Positions 54,691 through 63,061 of a DNA stretch of 64,000 bases are shown piece after piece. The notes beneath the pieces were generated by a model. It did no database searches. It had not been told where the DNA came from and was given only the letters and a program-made list of their open reading frames with translations. Each line of letters opens with the position of its first letter. Within the stretch, counting starts at the first letter, position 1. The stretch is from JAAXHF01 sp965242605. Its GTDB lineage: Bacteria > Desulfobacterota > Binatia > Bin18. The translations under genes were made by a program, and so were the position numbers. The stretch is from contig CBDESS010000001.1 in assembly GCA_965242605.1 (NCBI GenBank), positions 1,860,001 to 1,924,000 of the forward strand, read 5' to 3'.

Positions 54691-55411
54691 GTGGACCCAG
54701 GCGACCTGGAATCCGGTCACCGGATGCACAAAAATCAGCCTGGGGTGCAAGCACTGCCACGCCGAGTGCCTGGCAGGCAGGCTGCGGGCGATGGGAGTCC
54801 AGAAATACCGCGCTGGCTTTGCCGTCCGCACGCACACCGCTGTGCTCTACATCCCCGTGCGCTGGCGGAAGCCGCGCTTCGTCTTTGTCAATTCCATGTC
54901 CGACCTGTTTCACCAGTCTGTCCCGCCACCCTTTACTGAGGCGGTGTTCACGGTCATGAACCGCGCCTCGGGGCACACGTTTCAGGTCCTCACCAAATGC
55001 TCGAGCCGGGTGGCGCGGCTGGAGCGCCGGCTGTCCTGGGTGCCGAACATCTGGCTCGGAACCAGCATCGAATCCGCGCGGTGGCTGGACCGGCTCGCCC
55101 GGCTCACGGACACCGGTGCCCACACGAAGTTTCTCTCGCTTGAGCCCTTGCTCGGACCGCTTCCCCAGCTGCCACTCGATGGGATCGACTGGGTCATCGT
55201 CGGTGGTGAATCTGGACCGGGCGCACGACCGATGGAAGCCGACTGGGTGCGGGATATCCGGGACGCCTGTCTGCGCGACGCCATGCCGTTCTTCTTCAAG
55301 CAGTGGGGCGGTCGGACGCCGAAAGCCGGCGGCCGGCTCCTGGACGGCCGAGAGTATAGCGAGATGCCCGGGTCAGCGTTCGCGCTTTTTGAAAAAGGAG
55401 AGCAGCGATGA
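54674..55411 (+). CDS. Phage Gp37/Gp68-family (DUF5131) three-Cys-motif protein with non-canonical start
   Basis: About 245 aa. The frame contains TIEWTQATWNPVTGCTKISL, then GCKHCHAECLAGRL: the Cys-x6-Cys-x2-Cys motif that names the family, reminiscent of a radical-SAM cluster site. Further on: RFVFVNSMSDLFHQ, SLEPLLGPLPQLPLDGIDWV, VGGESGPGARPMEADWVRDI and FFFKQWGGRTPKAGGRLLDG. No ATG, GTG or TTG precedes the Cys motif in frame; the first ATG (54791) would delete it. ATC 54674 or ATT 54686, overlapping the end of tcmP, must serve as start unless the sequence is wrong or the gene is decayed. Confidence 0.78.
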   Translation: MYSTIEWTQATWNPVTGCTKISLGCKHCHAECLAGRLRAMGVQKYRAGFAVRTHTAVLYIPVRWRKPRFVFVNSMSDLFHQSVPPPFTEAVFTVMNRASGHTFQVLTKCSSRVARLERRLSWVPNIWLGTSIESARWLDRLARLTDTGAHTKFLSLEPLLGPLPQLPLDGIDWVIVGGESGPGARPMEADWVRDIRDACLRDAMPFFFKQWGGRTPKAGGRLLDGREYSEMPGSAFALFEKGEQR

Positions 55412-55483
55412 AAACAGCCATCTTTCTGGCTAGCGCCGCTCTCTTCCTCTTGTCGGAAGGGAAATCCTTGTTGCCTTCCTGGC

Positions 55484-55792
55484 TTACAACTGCTCTACCA
55501 GCTTTTCGACTTCGCTCCATTCGACAATCGGGGTCAGACGGCGCTTTTCAATCAGGCCGCTGGAGACGATTTTGCCGAAGACCTGGAAGGTCGAGGTGTG
55601 GTCGGGAATGTCTACCAGAAAGATGACCTTGGGCTCTTCGTTGGAAAACCACGGGCCGCCGGCAAAGCGGACTTCCTGGGGCGCGCCGACTGAGGCCGGG
55701 CTTTTGGCCGCGGCACCAATGAGCCTGCTAAACTCCTTCATCCGCTCGGGGCTGGGGTCTTTGAGCCATACTTCGTCAAGATAGAGTGCCAT
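55484..55792 (-). CDS. Small conserved-looking hypothetical protein
   Basis: 102 aa, no signal peptide or membrane helix. MALYLDEVWLKDPSPERMKE at the start, then VRFAGGPWFSNEEPKVIFLV, DIPDHTSTFQVFGKIVSSGL and a C-terminal acidic helix. The pattern suggests a small alpha/beta (ferredoxin-like) domain of the kind seen in DUF3303/DUF1330-type proteins, but I cannot assign a family. GGAGGAAAGC directly precedes the ATG, a good ribosome-binding site, which supports it over the opposite-strand frame at 55408-55626. Confidence 0.6.
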   Translation of the reverse strand: MALYLDEVWLKDPSPERMKEFSRLIGAAAKSPASVGAPQEVRFAGGPWFSNEEPKVIFLVDIPDHTSTFQVFGKIVSSGLIEKRRLTPIVEWSEVEKLVEQL

Positions 55793-55833
55793 GCTTTCCT
55801 CCTTTTTTGTAAAAAGTGCCTGACATGCGGCCG

Positions 55834-56088
55834 TTAGTCTGTCAGCAGTTCGTCAAGCTTGCAGGACCTCTCCAGCTCGTTCAACTCGGAGAAGCCGCCG
55901 ACTGATTGGTCGGCAATAAAAATCTGCGGCACGGTGTGCTGGCCGGAGCGTTCGCTGAGTTCCTGGCGCAGGGCCGGGTTGCCGGTGGCGTCAATCTCTT
56001 CAAACGGCACGTTTTTTTTGGTCAGCAAAGATTTAGCCGCGGTGCAGTAGGGGCAAAACAGGGTGGTGTATATGGTGACTGGTTTCAT
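55834..56088 (-). CDS. grxC: Glutaredoxin 3
   Basis: 84 aa dithiol glutaredoxin: Cys12-Pro-Tyr-Cys15 active site (TTLFCPYCTAAKSLL), the TVPQIFI cis-Pro motif and GGFSELNELER. It reduces glutathione-mixed disulfides and can donate electrons to ribonucleotide reductase. The ATG 56088 has GGGAGAAG upstream; the frame runs on to 56136 without similarity. It lies downstream of gltD on the same strand, 73 bases away. Confidence 0.92.
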   Translation of the reverse strand: MKPVTIYTTLFCPYCTAAKSLLTKKNVPFEEIDATGNPALRQELSERSGQHTVPQIFIADQSVGGFSELNELERSCKLDELLTD

Positions 56089-56161
56089 GGCTTCTCCCGT
56101 CCTGTGTGTCTTGGGGGTGTTCTGGTTGTACGCCATGGGCCGGGCGGACTCAAGGGGCGGC

Positions 56162-57646
56162 TCAGGGCAGGTTGGTGCTGCCCATCAGGTAGCGGTCGCA
56201 CTCGCGGGCGGCACCACGGCCTTCATGGAGTGCCCACACGACGAGGCTTTGGCCACGGCGCGCGTCGCCGGCGGCGAATACTCCCTTGAGGCTGGTGGCG
56301 TAGCTGCCGTGCTCGGCGTTCACGTTTGAGCGGCCGTCACGCTCCACGCCCAGCTCTTTGAGGATGGAGTCTTCCGGCCCCAGAAAACCCATGGCCAGCA
56401 GCACGAGGTCGGCCGGCCAGACTTTTTCGGTGCCGGGGATATGCTTGGGAATGAAGGTGCCCTTGTCGGTCCTGGTCCACTCGACCTGAACGGTGTGGAG
56501 TTCTTTGACCTGCCCGTTTTCATCGCCGATAAACTTTTCGGTCTGGATCAGGAACACCCGCGGGTCGGCCCCAAACCGGGCCCGGGCCTCTTCCTGGCCG
56601 TAATCAACGCGAAAAACCCTGGGCCATTCCGGCCACGGGTTGTCGGCTTGGCGTTCTGCCGGCGGTCGGGGCAGGATTTCAAACTGGGTCAGGCTTTTGC
56701 ATTGGTGACGCAGGGAGGTGCCAACGCAGTCGGTGCCGGTATCGCCGCCGCCAATGACAATGACGTGCTTGTCGGTGGCCGAGATGTACGCGCCGTCGGC
56801 GTGCTTGGAGTCAAGCAGGCTCCTGGTGTTGGCGTGCAGAAACTCCATCGCAAAGTGAATCCCGGTGAGGCTGCGGCCCTCGATCGGGAAGTTGCGGGGT
56901 TTGGTCGCACCGCAGCACAAGACCAGGGCGTCAAACTCCTCACGGAGCTGGACGGCTGACACGTCGCGGCCAACCGCGGTGTTGGTGACAAAGCGCACGC
57001 CTTCCTCAGCCAACTGGTCAACCCGGCGTTGAACCAGACACTTGTCCAGCTTCATGTTAGGGATGCCGTACATCAGCAGGCCGCCAATGCGGTCGGCCCG
57101 CTCATAGACCGTGACCCAGTGACCGGCCCGGTTGAGCTGGGCGGCGCAGGCCAAGCCGGCCGGCCCGGAGCCGACCACGGCCACGGTTTTGCCGCTGCGT
57201 TTGGTCGGCGGCTCTGGGATGACCCAGCCCTCGGCAAAGCCGTGGTCGATAATTGAGCACTCGATGTTTTTGATGGTGACCGGCGGGCTGGTGATGCCGA
57301 GTACGCACGAGCCTTCGCACGGGGCCGGGCACACCCGGCCGGTGAACTCTGGGAAATTGTTCGTTTTGTGCAGGCGCTCCAGGGCCTCTTTCCACAGGCC
57401 ACGGTAGACCAGGTCGTTCCATTCGGGGATGAGGTTGTTCAGCGGACAGCCCGAGGCCATGCCACTCAGCAGGGTTCCGGTGTGGCAAAAGGGGATGCCG
57501 CAGTCCATGCAGCGCCCGCCCTGTTCCTGGAGTGTGTCCGCGGGCAGATGCTGGTGAAACTCCTGCCAGTCGTCTATCCGTTCCAAGGCGGAACGGTCGG
57601 GTGGCAGCTCGCGCTGAAATTCCATAAATCCGGTTGGCTTGCCCAT
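56162..57646 (-). CDS. gltD: Glutamate synthase small subunit
   Basis: NADPH-binding flavoprotein partner of GltB. 494 aa from ATG 57646 (family start MGKPTGFMEFQRELP). N-terminal Cys-rich cluster domain (CMDCGIPFC, CPLNN, CPAPCEGSC), FAD site (VVGSGPAGLACAAQLNRAG), NADPH site (VIGGGDTGTDCVGTSLR) and a C-terminal FAD motif (GVFAAGDARRGQSLVVWAL). Frame extension to 57721 runs into the end of gltB and is not used. It is 31 bases downstream of gltB. Confidence 0.95.
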   Translation of the reverse strand: MGKPTGFMEFQRELPPDRSALERIDDWQEFHQHLPADTLQEQGGRCMDCGIPFCHTGTLLSGMASGCPLNNLIPEWNDLVYRGLWKEALERLHKTNNFPEFTGRVCPAPCEGSCVLGITSPPVTIKNIECSIIDHGFAEGWVIPEPPTKRSGKTVAVVGSGPAGLACAAQLNRAGHWVTVYERADRIGGLLMYGIPNMKLDKCLVQRRVDQLAEEGVRFVTNTAVGRDVSAVQLREEFDALVLCCGATKPRNFPIEGRSLTGIHFAMEFLHANTRSLLDSKHADGAYISATDKHVIVIGGGDTGTDCVGTSLRHQCKSLTQFEILPRPPAERQADNPWPEWPRVFRVDYGQEEARARFGADPRVFLIQTEKFIGDENGQVKELHTVQVEWTRTDKGTFIPKHIPGTEKVWPADLVLLAMGFLGPEDSILKELGVERDGRSNVNAEHGSYATSLKGVFAAGDARRGQSLVVWALHEGRGAARECDRYLMGSTNLP

Positions 57647-57677
57647 GTCGGTCACCTGCTCCTTTGGTCTGGGGTGC

Positions 57678-60600
57678 TCAGTTGCCGCTGACACGGGCGG
57701 CGTCATTCTTGTTCGCCTCAAAGGCGGCCATGACCGCGTCTTCGCCGGCCAGCCCTTCCCGCTCGGCCCGCCCGATGGCTTCGAGCATACGCTGGTAGTC
57801 TTTGGGCATGACCTTTACAAACTTTGCAGCCGCGGTGGTCCACTTGGCCAGCACTTGCCGGGCGTGTTCGCTGTGGGTGTAGCCGGCGTGGCGGCGGAGC
57901 AGCGCTTCGATCTCGTGCAGCTCGTCAGCGCTGGGGACCTGGAGGGAAACGGTCCCGAGGTTGCAGTGGTCCTGGAAGTCTCCGGCCTCGTCATAGATGT
58001 AGGCGACGCCGCCTGACATGCCAGCCCCGAAGTTCCGCCCGGTCTTGCCCAGCACAACAACCCGGCCGCCGGTCATATACTCGCAGCCGTGGTCGCCGAC
58101 GCCCTCGACAACGGCCCGCACGCCGCTGTTGCGGACGCAGAAACGCTCGCCGGCCACGCCCCGGATATAGGCTTCGCCGTTGGTGGCCCCGTAGAAGGCG
58201 ACGTTGCCGATGATGATGTTGTCTTCGGGCCGAAAGGTTGAGCCACGGGGCGGGTAGGCGATGATTTTTCCCCCCGACAAACCCTTGCCACAATAGTCGT
58301 TGGCGTCGCCCTCTAGCTCCAGGGTCATGCCGGGCGGGATAAACGCGCCAAAGCTCTGGCCGGCTGAGCCGTGCAGGTGAAAGTGGATGTGATCTTCGGG
58401 CAAGCCCTCAGGCCCAAACCGTCGGGTCAGCTCACTGCCCAGCATCGTCCCTGCCACCCGGTCGGTGTTTTTGATCGGCAGGCTGTGTGTGACTTTTTCG
58501 CCGCGCTCCAGGGCCGGGGCAGCGAGTTTGAGCAGGGTGGTGTTGTCAAGCGCTTTGTCAAGGCCGTGGTTCTGGTCAATCTGACAGTAGCGGCCGACCT
58601 CCGGGCCGACTTGCGGCTGGTGGAGAATGGCCGAGTAGTCCAGCCCTCTGGCTTTCCAGTGCTCAACGGCGCGGCGGACTTCGAGCCGGTCGGTCCGCCC
58701 GATCATGTCATTCACGCTACGGAAGCCGAGCCGGGCCATAAGCTCGCGCATTTCCTGAGCGATGAAGCGCATGAAGTTCACCGCGTAGGCCGGGTCGCCC
58801 GTGAACTTGTTGCGCAGGACCGGGTTTTGGGTGGCTACCCCAACCGGACAGGTGTCGAGGTGACACACCCGCATCATGATGCAGCCTAAGGTGACGAGGG
58901 CGGTGGTGGCAAAGCCGTACTCTTCTGCGCCGAGCAGGGCTGCTACGACCACGTCGCGGCCGGTTTTGAGCTGGCCGTCGGTCTCAACTACGATGCGGCT
59001 GCGCAGGTCGTTCAGCACCAGGGTTTGATGAGTCTCGGCCACCCCCAGCTCCCAGGGCAGGCCGGCGTGTTTGATGCTGGTCTGGGGCGAGGCACCGGTG
59101 CCGCCATCGTGGCCGCTGATCAAGACCACATCGGCGTGGCCCTTGGCTACCCCCGCGGCGATTGTGCCGACCCCGACTTCCGATACAAGCTTGACACAGA
59201 TGCGGGCGCGGTGGTTGGAGTTCTTGAGGTCGTGGATTAGCTGGGCCAGGTCTTCAATCGAATAGATGTCGTGGTGGGGCGGCGGGGAGATGAGCCCCAC
59301 GCCGGGCGTGGACAGCCGGACTTTGGCGATCCAGGGGTAGACTTTCCGCCCCGGCAGCTCTCCGCCTTCGCCCGGTTTTGCGCCCTGGGCCATCTTGATC
59401 TGGAGTTCTTGGGCCTGGGTCAGATAATAGCTGGTCACGCCAAAGCGGCCCGAGGCGACCTGCTTGATCGCACTGTTGCGCGAGTCGCCGTTGGGGTCGG
59501 GGGTGTAGCGGGCCGGGTCTTCCCCGCCTTCGCCGGTGTTGCTCTTGCCACCGATCCGGTTCATGGCGATGGCCAGGGCTTCGTGGGCTTCTTTACTGAT
59601 TGAGCCGTAGGACATGGCCCCGGTCTTAAACCGCCTGGTAATGGCTTCGACCGGCTCAACCTCATTGAGGGGGATGGGTTCGGGGGAGGACTTGAGGCCC
59701 AACAGACCGCGCAGCGTGGCCAGCCGCTGGGTCTGGTCGTCAATCAGGCCGGAGTATGCCTTGAATGTAGCGTAATCGTTGGTGCGGCAGGCTTTCTGGA
59801 GCAGATGAACTGTGCGCGGGTTGAACAGGTGGAGTTCGCCATCTTTGCGGTACTGGTACTGCCCGTAGACCTCAAGGGTCCGACCGTTGACCGGAATCCG
59901 GGGAAACGCTTTGGCGTGTTGGCGTTCGGCCTCCTCGGCCACCGCTTCGAGGCCGGTCCCGCCGACCCGGGACGGGGTCCAGGTAAAATAGCGGTCGATC
60001 AGCTCTTGACCCAGACCGACGGCCTCAAAAATCTGGGCTCCGCAGTAGGACTTGATGGTCGAGATGCCCATTTTGGACATGACCTTGACCACCCCTTTGA
60101 CCACGGCTTTTTTATAGCCGGCGACCGCCTTGGCATAGCTGATGTTCTTCAACATGCCCTGGCCAATCATGTCGCTCAGGCATTCGTACACCATATACGG
60201 ACTGAAAGCCTGAATGCCGTAGCCGAGCAGCAGGCAGAAGTGGTGGACCTCACGCGGCTCGCCGGACTCCAGGATCAGGCCGACCCGCGTTCGGGTTCCG
60301 GTCCGAATCAGGTGATGGTGGAGGCCGGACGAGGCCAGCAGGGCCGGGATAGGCGCATGGTCACGGTCAACGCCCCGATCGGACAGGATGAGAATGGTTG
60401 CCCCGTTGGCAATGGCGCGGTCGGCGGCCCGGTACAGGGCTTCCAGGGCCGGCTCAAGGCCGGCTTTGCCGCCACCGGGCGGAAACAGGATGGGCAGCGT
60501 TGCGGCGTGCAGGCCGGCGAGGTCAAGGCGACGCAGCTTTTCCAGTTCGCCGTTGCTCAGGATCGGGGTTGACAGGCGCAGCTGTCGGCAGCTTGCCGGC

Positions 60601-62372
60601 TGGGGGTTGAGCAGATTGCCCTCTGAGCCGAGGGTGAGGGTCGTTGAGGTGATGAGTTCTTCCCGAATCGGATCGATCGGCGGGTTGGTTACCTGGGCGA
60701 ACAGCTGCTTGAAATAGTTGTACAGCAGCTGCGGCTTGTCGGATAACACGGCCAGCGGCGTATCGGTACCCATTGAGCCGACTGGCTGGATGCCGTTTAC
60801 CGCCATAGGACCAATGTTAATGCGCAGGTCTTCAAAGCTGTAGCCAAACGCCTGGAGGCGTTGCAGGCTGGCCTCGTGATCGCAGGCCGGCTGGGGGTCG
60901 TCACGGGCCGGCAACGCATCGAAATGGACCAGGTTGGCGTCGAGCCAGTCCTGGTAGGGGTACTCGGTGGCAATGTGCCGCTTGAGTTCTTCATCGCTGA
61001 TGATACGGCCCTGCTCGGTATCTACCAGGAACATCCGGCCCGGCTGGAGGCGGCGCTTTTCCAGTACGCGCTCGGGCTTGACCTCCAGCACGCCCACTTC
61101 CGAGGCCATGATCACCAGGTCGTCCCTGGTGACATAGTAGCGTGAGGGACGCAAGCCGTTGCGGTCGAGCACGGCCCCGACGCGCAGCCCGTCGGTAAAC
61201 GCAATGGAGGCCGGACCGTCCCAGGGTTCCATCAGGCTGCTGTGGTATTCGTAAAAGGCGCGCTTGGCCGGGTCCATGCTCGTGTGGTTTTCCCACGGCT
61301 CGGGGATCATCATCATCATCGCGTGGGCCAGCGAGCGGCCGCTCAGGGCCAGGAACTCCAGGCAATTGTCGAACTTGGCCGAATCGCTGCCGTCCTCCAG
61401 GATAATCGGAAAAATTTTGGGCAGGTCGTCACCAAACAGCTCGCTTGCCAGCATTGACTGCCGGGCGCGCATCCAGTTCTCATTGCCGCGCAGGGTATTA
61501 ATTTCTCCGTTATGAATAATGTAGCGATACGGGTGCGAGCGCTCCCAACTCGGAAAGGTGTTGGTGCTGAAACGCGAGTGGATCAGACAGAGCGCCGTTT
61601 CGACACGCGGGTCGGTCAGGTCGGGGTAGAAGCCGGCAACCTGCCGGGGCGTCAACATGCCTTTGTAGATCAGGGTCCGGCACGACAGGCTGGGGATGTA
61701 GAAGAACTCTCCGCCTGGGGCGTCGCCATACCGGATTGCATTGGTGATCTGGCGGCGGATGACGTACAGCTTGCGCTCAAAAGCCATGTCCTCGAAGGTG
61801 GACGGTTGTCGATCATCGTCGGCCTTTGCACGCTCGGGACTGCGGCCAATAAAAATCTGGCGAATACGCGGCTCACACGCCCTGGCCGTTTTGCCCAGTT
61901 CGCTGTCGTCGGTGGGCACATCACGCCAGCCCAGGACGGTCTGGCCCTCGGCCCGCACGACCGCCTCAAAGCGTTGCTCACACGCCCGGCGTTGCTCGGC
62001 GTCTGGCGGCAGAAAGACCATGCCCACCCCGTACTGGCCTGGCGCGGGCAACTGAACGCCCGCCTCGGCGCACACCGCCTGGAGAAATCGATGCGGCACC
62101 TGCATCAGTACCCCGGCCCCATCGCCGGTGTTTTCCTCACAGCCGCACGCCCCGCGGTGGTCAAGGTTGTGTAAGACGGTCAGGGCTTGCTCAACGAGGT
62201 GGTGGGATTTCCGGCCTTTGATATTGACCACAAACCCGATACCACAGGCGTCATGCTCAAACGCCGGGTCATACAGCCCTTGCTTGGCGGGAATAGACGC
62301 TGCTCTCTTCTTGAGGGGGTGGTTCTCGTTGTTCGCCGTGTCCACCTCTCCGGGATGATTGGGACATGACAT
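57678..62372 (-). CDS. gltB: Glutamate synthase large subunit
   Basis: Converts glutamine + 2-oxoglutarate to two glutamate. 1,564 aa from ATG 62372 (GAGGAG upstream). A 42-residue propeptide precedes the catalytic Cys43 of the class II amidotransferase domain (HDACGIGFV). After the central domain come the FMN-binding barrel (KPGEGGELPGRKV, ISGHDGGTGASPQTSIKHAG), the 3Fe-4S site (LGCIMMRVCHLDTCPVGVAT) and the C-terminal beta-helix (GMSGGVAYIYDEAGDFQ). It forms an operon with gltD. Confidence 0.96.
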   Translation of the reverse strand: MSCPNHPGEVDTANNENHPLKKRAASIPAKQGLYDPAFEHDACGIGFVVNIKGRKSHHLVEQALTVLHNLDHRGACGCEENTGDGAGVLMQVPHRFLQAVCAEAGVQLPAPGQYGVGMVFLPPDAEQRRACEQRFEAVVRAEGQTVLGWRDVPTDDSELGKTARACEPRIRQIFIGRSPERAKADDDRQPSTFEDMAFERKLYVIRRQITNAIRYGDAPGGEFFYIPSLSCRTLIYKGMLTPRQVAGFYPDLTDPRVETALCLIHSRFSTNTFPSWERSHPYRYIIHNGEINTLRGNENWMRARQSMLASELFGDDLPKIFPIILEDGSDSAKFDNCLEFLALSGRSLAHAMMMMIPEPWENHTSMDPAKRAFYEYHSSLMEPWDGPASIAFTDGLRVGAVLDRNGLRPSRYYVTRDDLVIMASEVGVLEVKPERVLEKRRLQPGRMFLVDTEQGRIISDEELKRHIATEYPYQDWLDANLVHFDALPARDDPQPACDHEASLQRLQAFGYSFEDLRINIGPMAVNGIQPVGSMGTDTPLAVLSDKPQLLYNYFKQLFAQVTNPPIDPIREELITSTTLTLGSEGNLLNPQPASCRQLRLSTPILSNGELEKLRRLDLAGLHAATLPILFPPGGGKAGLEPALEALYRAADRAIANGATILILSDRGVDRDHAPIPALLASSGLHHHLIRTGTRTRVGLILESGEPREVHHFCLLLGYGIQAFSPYMVYECLSDMIGQGMLKNISYAKAVAGYKKAVVKGVVKVMSKMGISTIKSYCGAQIFEAVGLGQELIDRYFTWTPSRVGGTGLEAVAEEAERQHAKAFPRIPVNGRTLEVYGQYQYRKDGELHLFNPRTVHLLQKACRTNDYATFKAYSGLIDDQTQRLATLRGLLGLKSSPEPIPLNEVEPVEAITRRFKTGAMSYGSISKEAHEALAIAMNRIGGKSNTGEGGEDPARYTPDPNGDSRNSAIKQVASGRFGVTSYYLTQAQELQIKMAQGAKPGEGGELPGRKVYPWIAKVRLSTPGVGLISPPPHHDIYSIEDLAQLIHDLKNSNHRARICVKLVSEVGVGTIAAGVAKGHADVVLISGHDGGTGASPQTSIKHAGLPWELGVAETHQTLVLNDLRSRIVVETDGQLKTGRDVVVAALLGAEEYGFATTALVTLGCIMMRVCHLDTCPVGVATQNPVLRNKFTGDPAYAVNFMRFIAQEMRELMARLGFRSVNDMIGRTDRLEVRRAVEHWKARGLDYSAILHQPQVGPEVGRYCQIDQNHGLDKALDNTTLLKLAAPALERGEKVTHSLPIKNTDRVAGTMLGSELTRRFGPEGLPEDHIHFHLHGSAGQSFGAFIPPGMTLELEGDANDYCGKGLSGGKIIAYPPRGSTFRPEDNIIIGNVAFYGATNGEAYIRGVAGERFCVRNSGVRAVVEGVGDHGCEYMTGGRVVVLGKTGRNFGAGMSGGVAYIYDEAGDFQDHCNLGTVSLQVPSADELHEIEALLRRHAGYTHSEHARQVLAKWTTAAAKFVKVMPKDYQRMLEAIGRAEREGLAGEDAVMAAFEANKNDAARVSGN

Positions 62373-62899
62373 GTTCAGACTCCTCTTCTGGTGCGCAGGG
62401 GCACGACCGATTCCAGGCAGGGTTTTGGACCGGAGTTGGGGGCAGGTAGTCTTGCTGTTTGAGATTCAGGCACAGCCCCTCGGTATGCGTTGACAGCACG
62501 ACCGAGGTCTCGGTCTGGTTGACCCCGTCGATGGAACGAATCTGGCGGATCAGCTCTTCAAGCTTTGAGGTATTATCGGTTTTGACCTTGAGCAGCAGCG
62601 TGTACTCGCCGGTGACATGGTGGCACTCCTGGACTTCCTCAAGCAGATCGATGTCTCTCTCAAAGGTCTGGATCAGTTTCGGATGATGGATCGAGACGCC
62701 GATAAAGGCAGTAATATCCTTGCGGGCGTCAGGTACCGCGGTATAGCCCCGGATAACACCACTCTCTTCGAGTTTTTTTATCCGATCAACCACCGAGGGG
62801 GTGGACAGCCCGATACGCTCTCCAATTTTGTTCAGGGAGAGCTTACAATTTTCCTAGAGCTAGGGAAAGAATATGCCGGTCGAGACTATCGAGATTCAT
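62269..62899 (-). CDS. Lrp/AsnC-family transcriptional regulator, frameshifted near its start
   Basis: DNA-binding helix-turn-helix (LSLNKIGERIGLSTPSVVDR), then RIKKLEESGVIRGYTAV and the RAM ligand-sensing domain (VTGEYTLLLKVKTDNTSKLE). From ATG 62899 the frame reads MNLDSLDRHILSLAL and then stops; an extra base near 62853-62854 shifts to the frame of ENCKLSLNKIGERIG. As it stands only GTG 62793 could start a protein, lacking the recognition helix. The C-terminus runs 60 residues beyond the usual length and overlaps gltB by about 100 bases. Lrp controls gltBD in E. coli, and this gene lies immediately upstream of gltB, so regulation of gltBD is likely. Confidence 0.82.
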
Positions 62900-63061
62900 A
62901 GGTGAATGCTCTCGCTTTGTAAGGCAATTGCAACGCAAGGCCGAACGAATAACGGATCAAAGTGGCCTGTGTCAAGGGACAATTCAGCTTTCTTGCCTTT
63001 TTTATTTTATTTGTAGCCTATATGATTGAGGATACTGAACGGTGTGACGCGGAGTACAGGC

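Noticed and set aside
53758..55411. Prophage or genomic island around the Gp37/Gp68 gene
   Set aside because: No integrase, attachment-site repeats, structural phage genes or flanking tRNA are visible; only the two-gene module is present.
55408..55626. 72-aa ORF starting MKTAIFLASAALFLLSEGKS after the DUF5131 gene
   Set aside because: It has a ribosome-binding site and a signal-like start, but the rest is Arg-rich noise antisense to a better-supported gene at 55484-55792. It could at most be a remnant.
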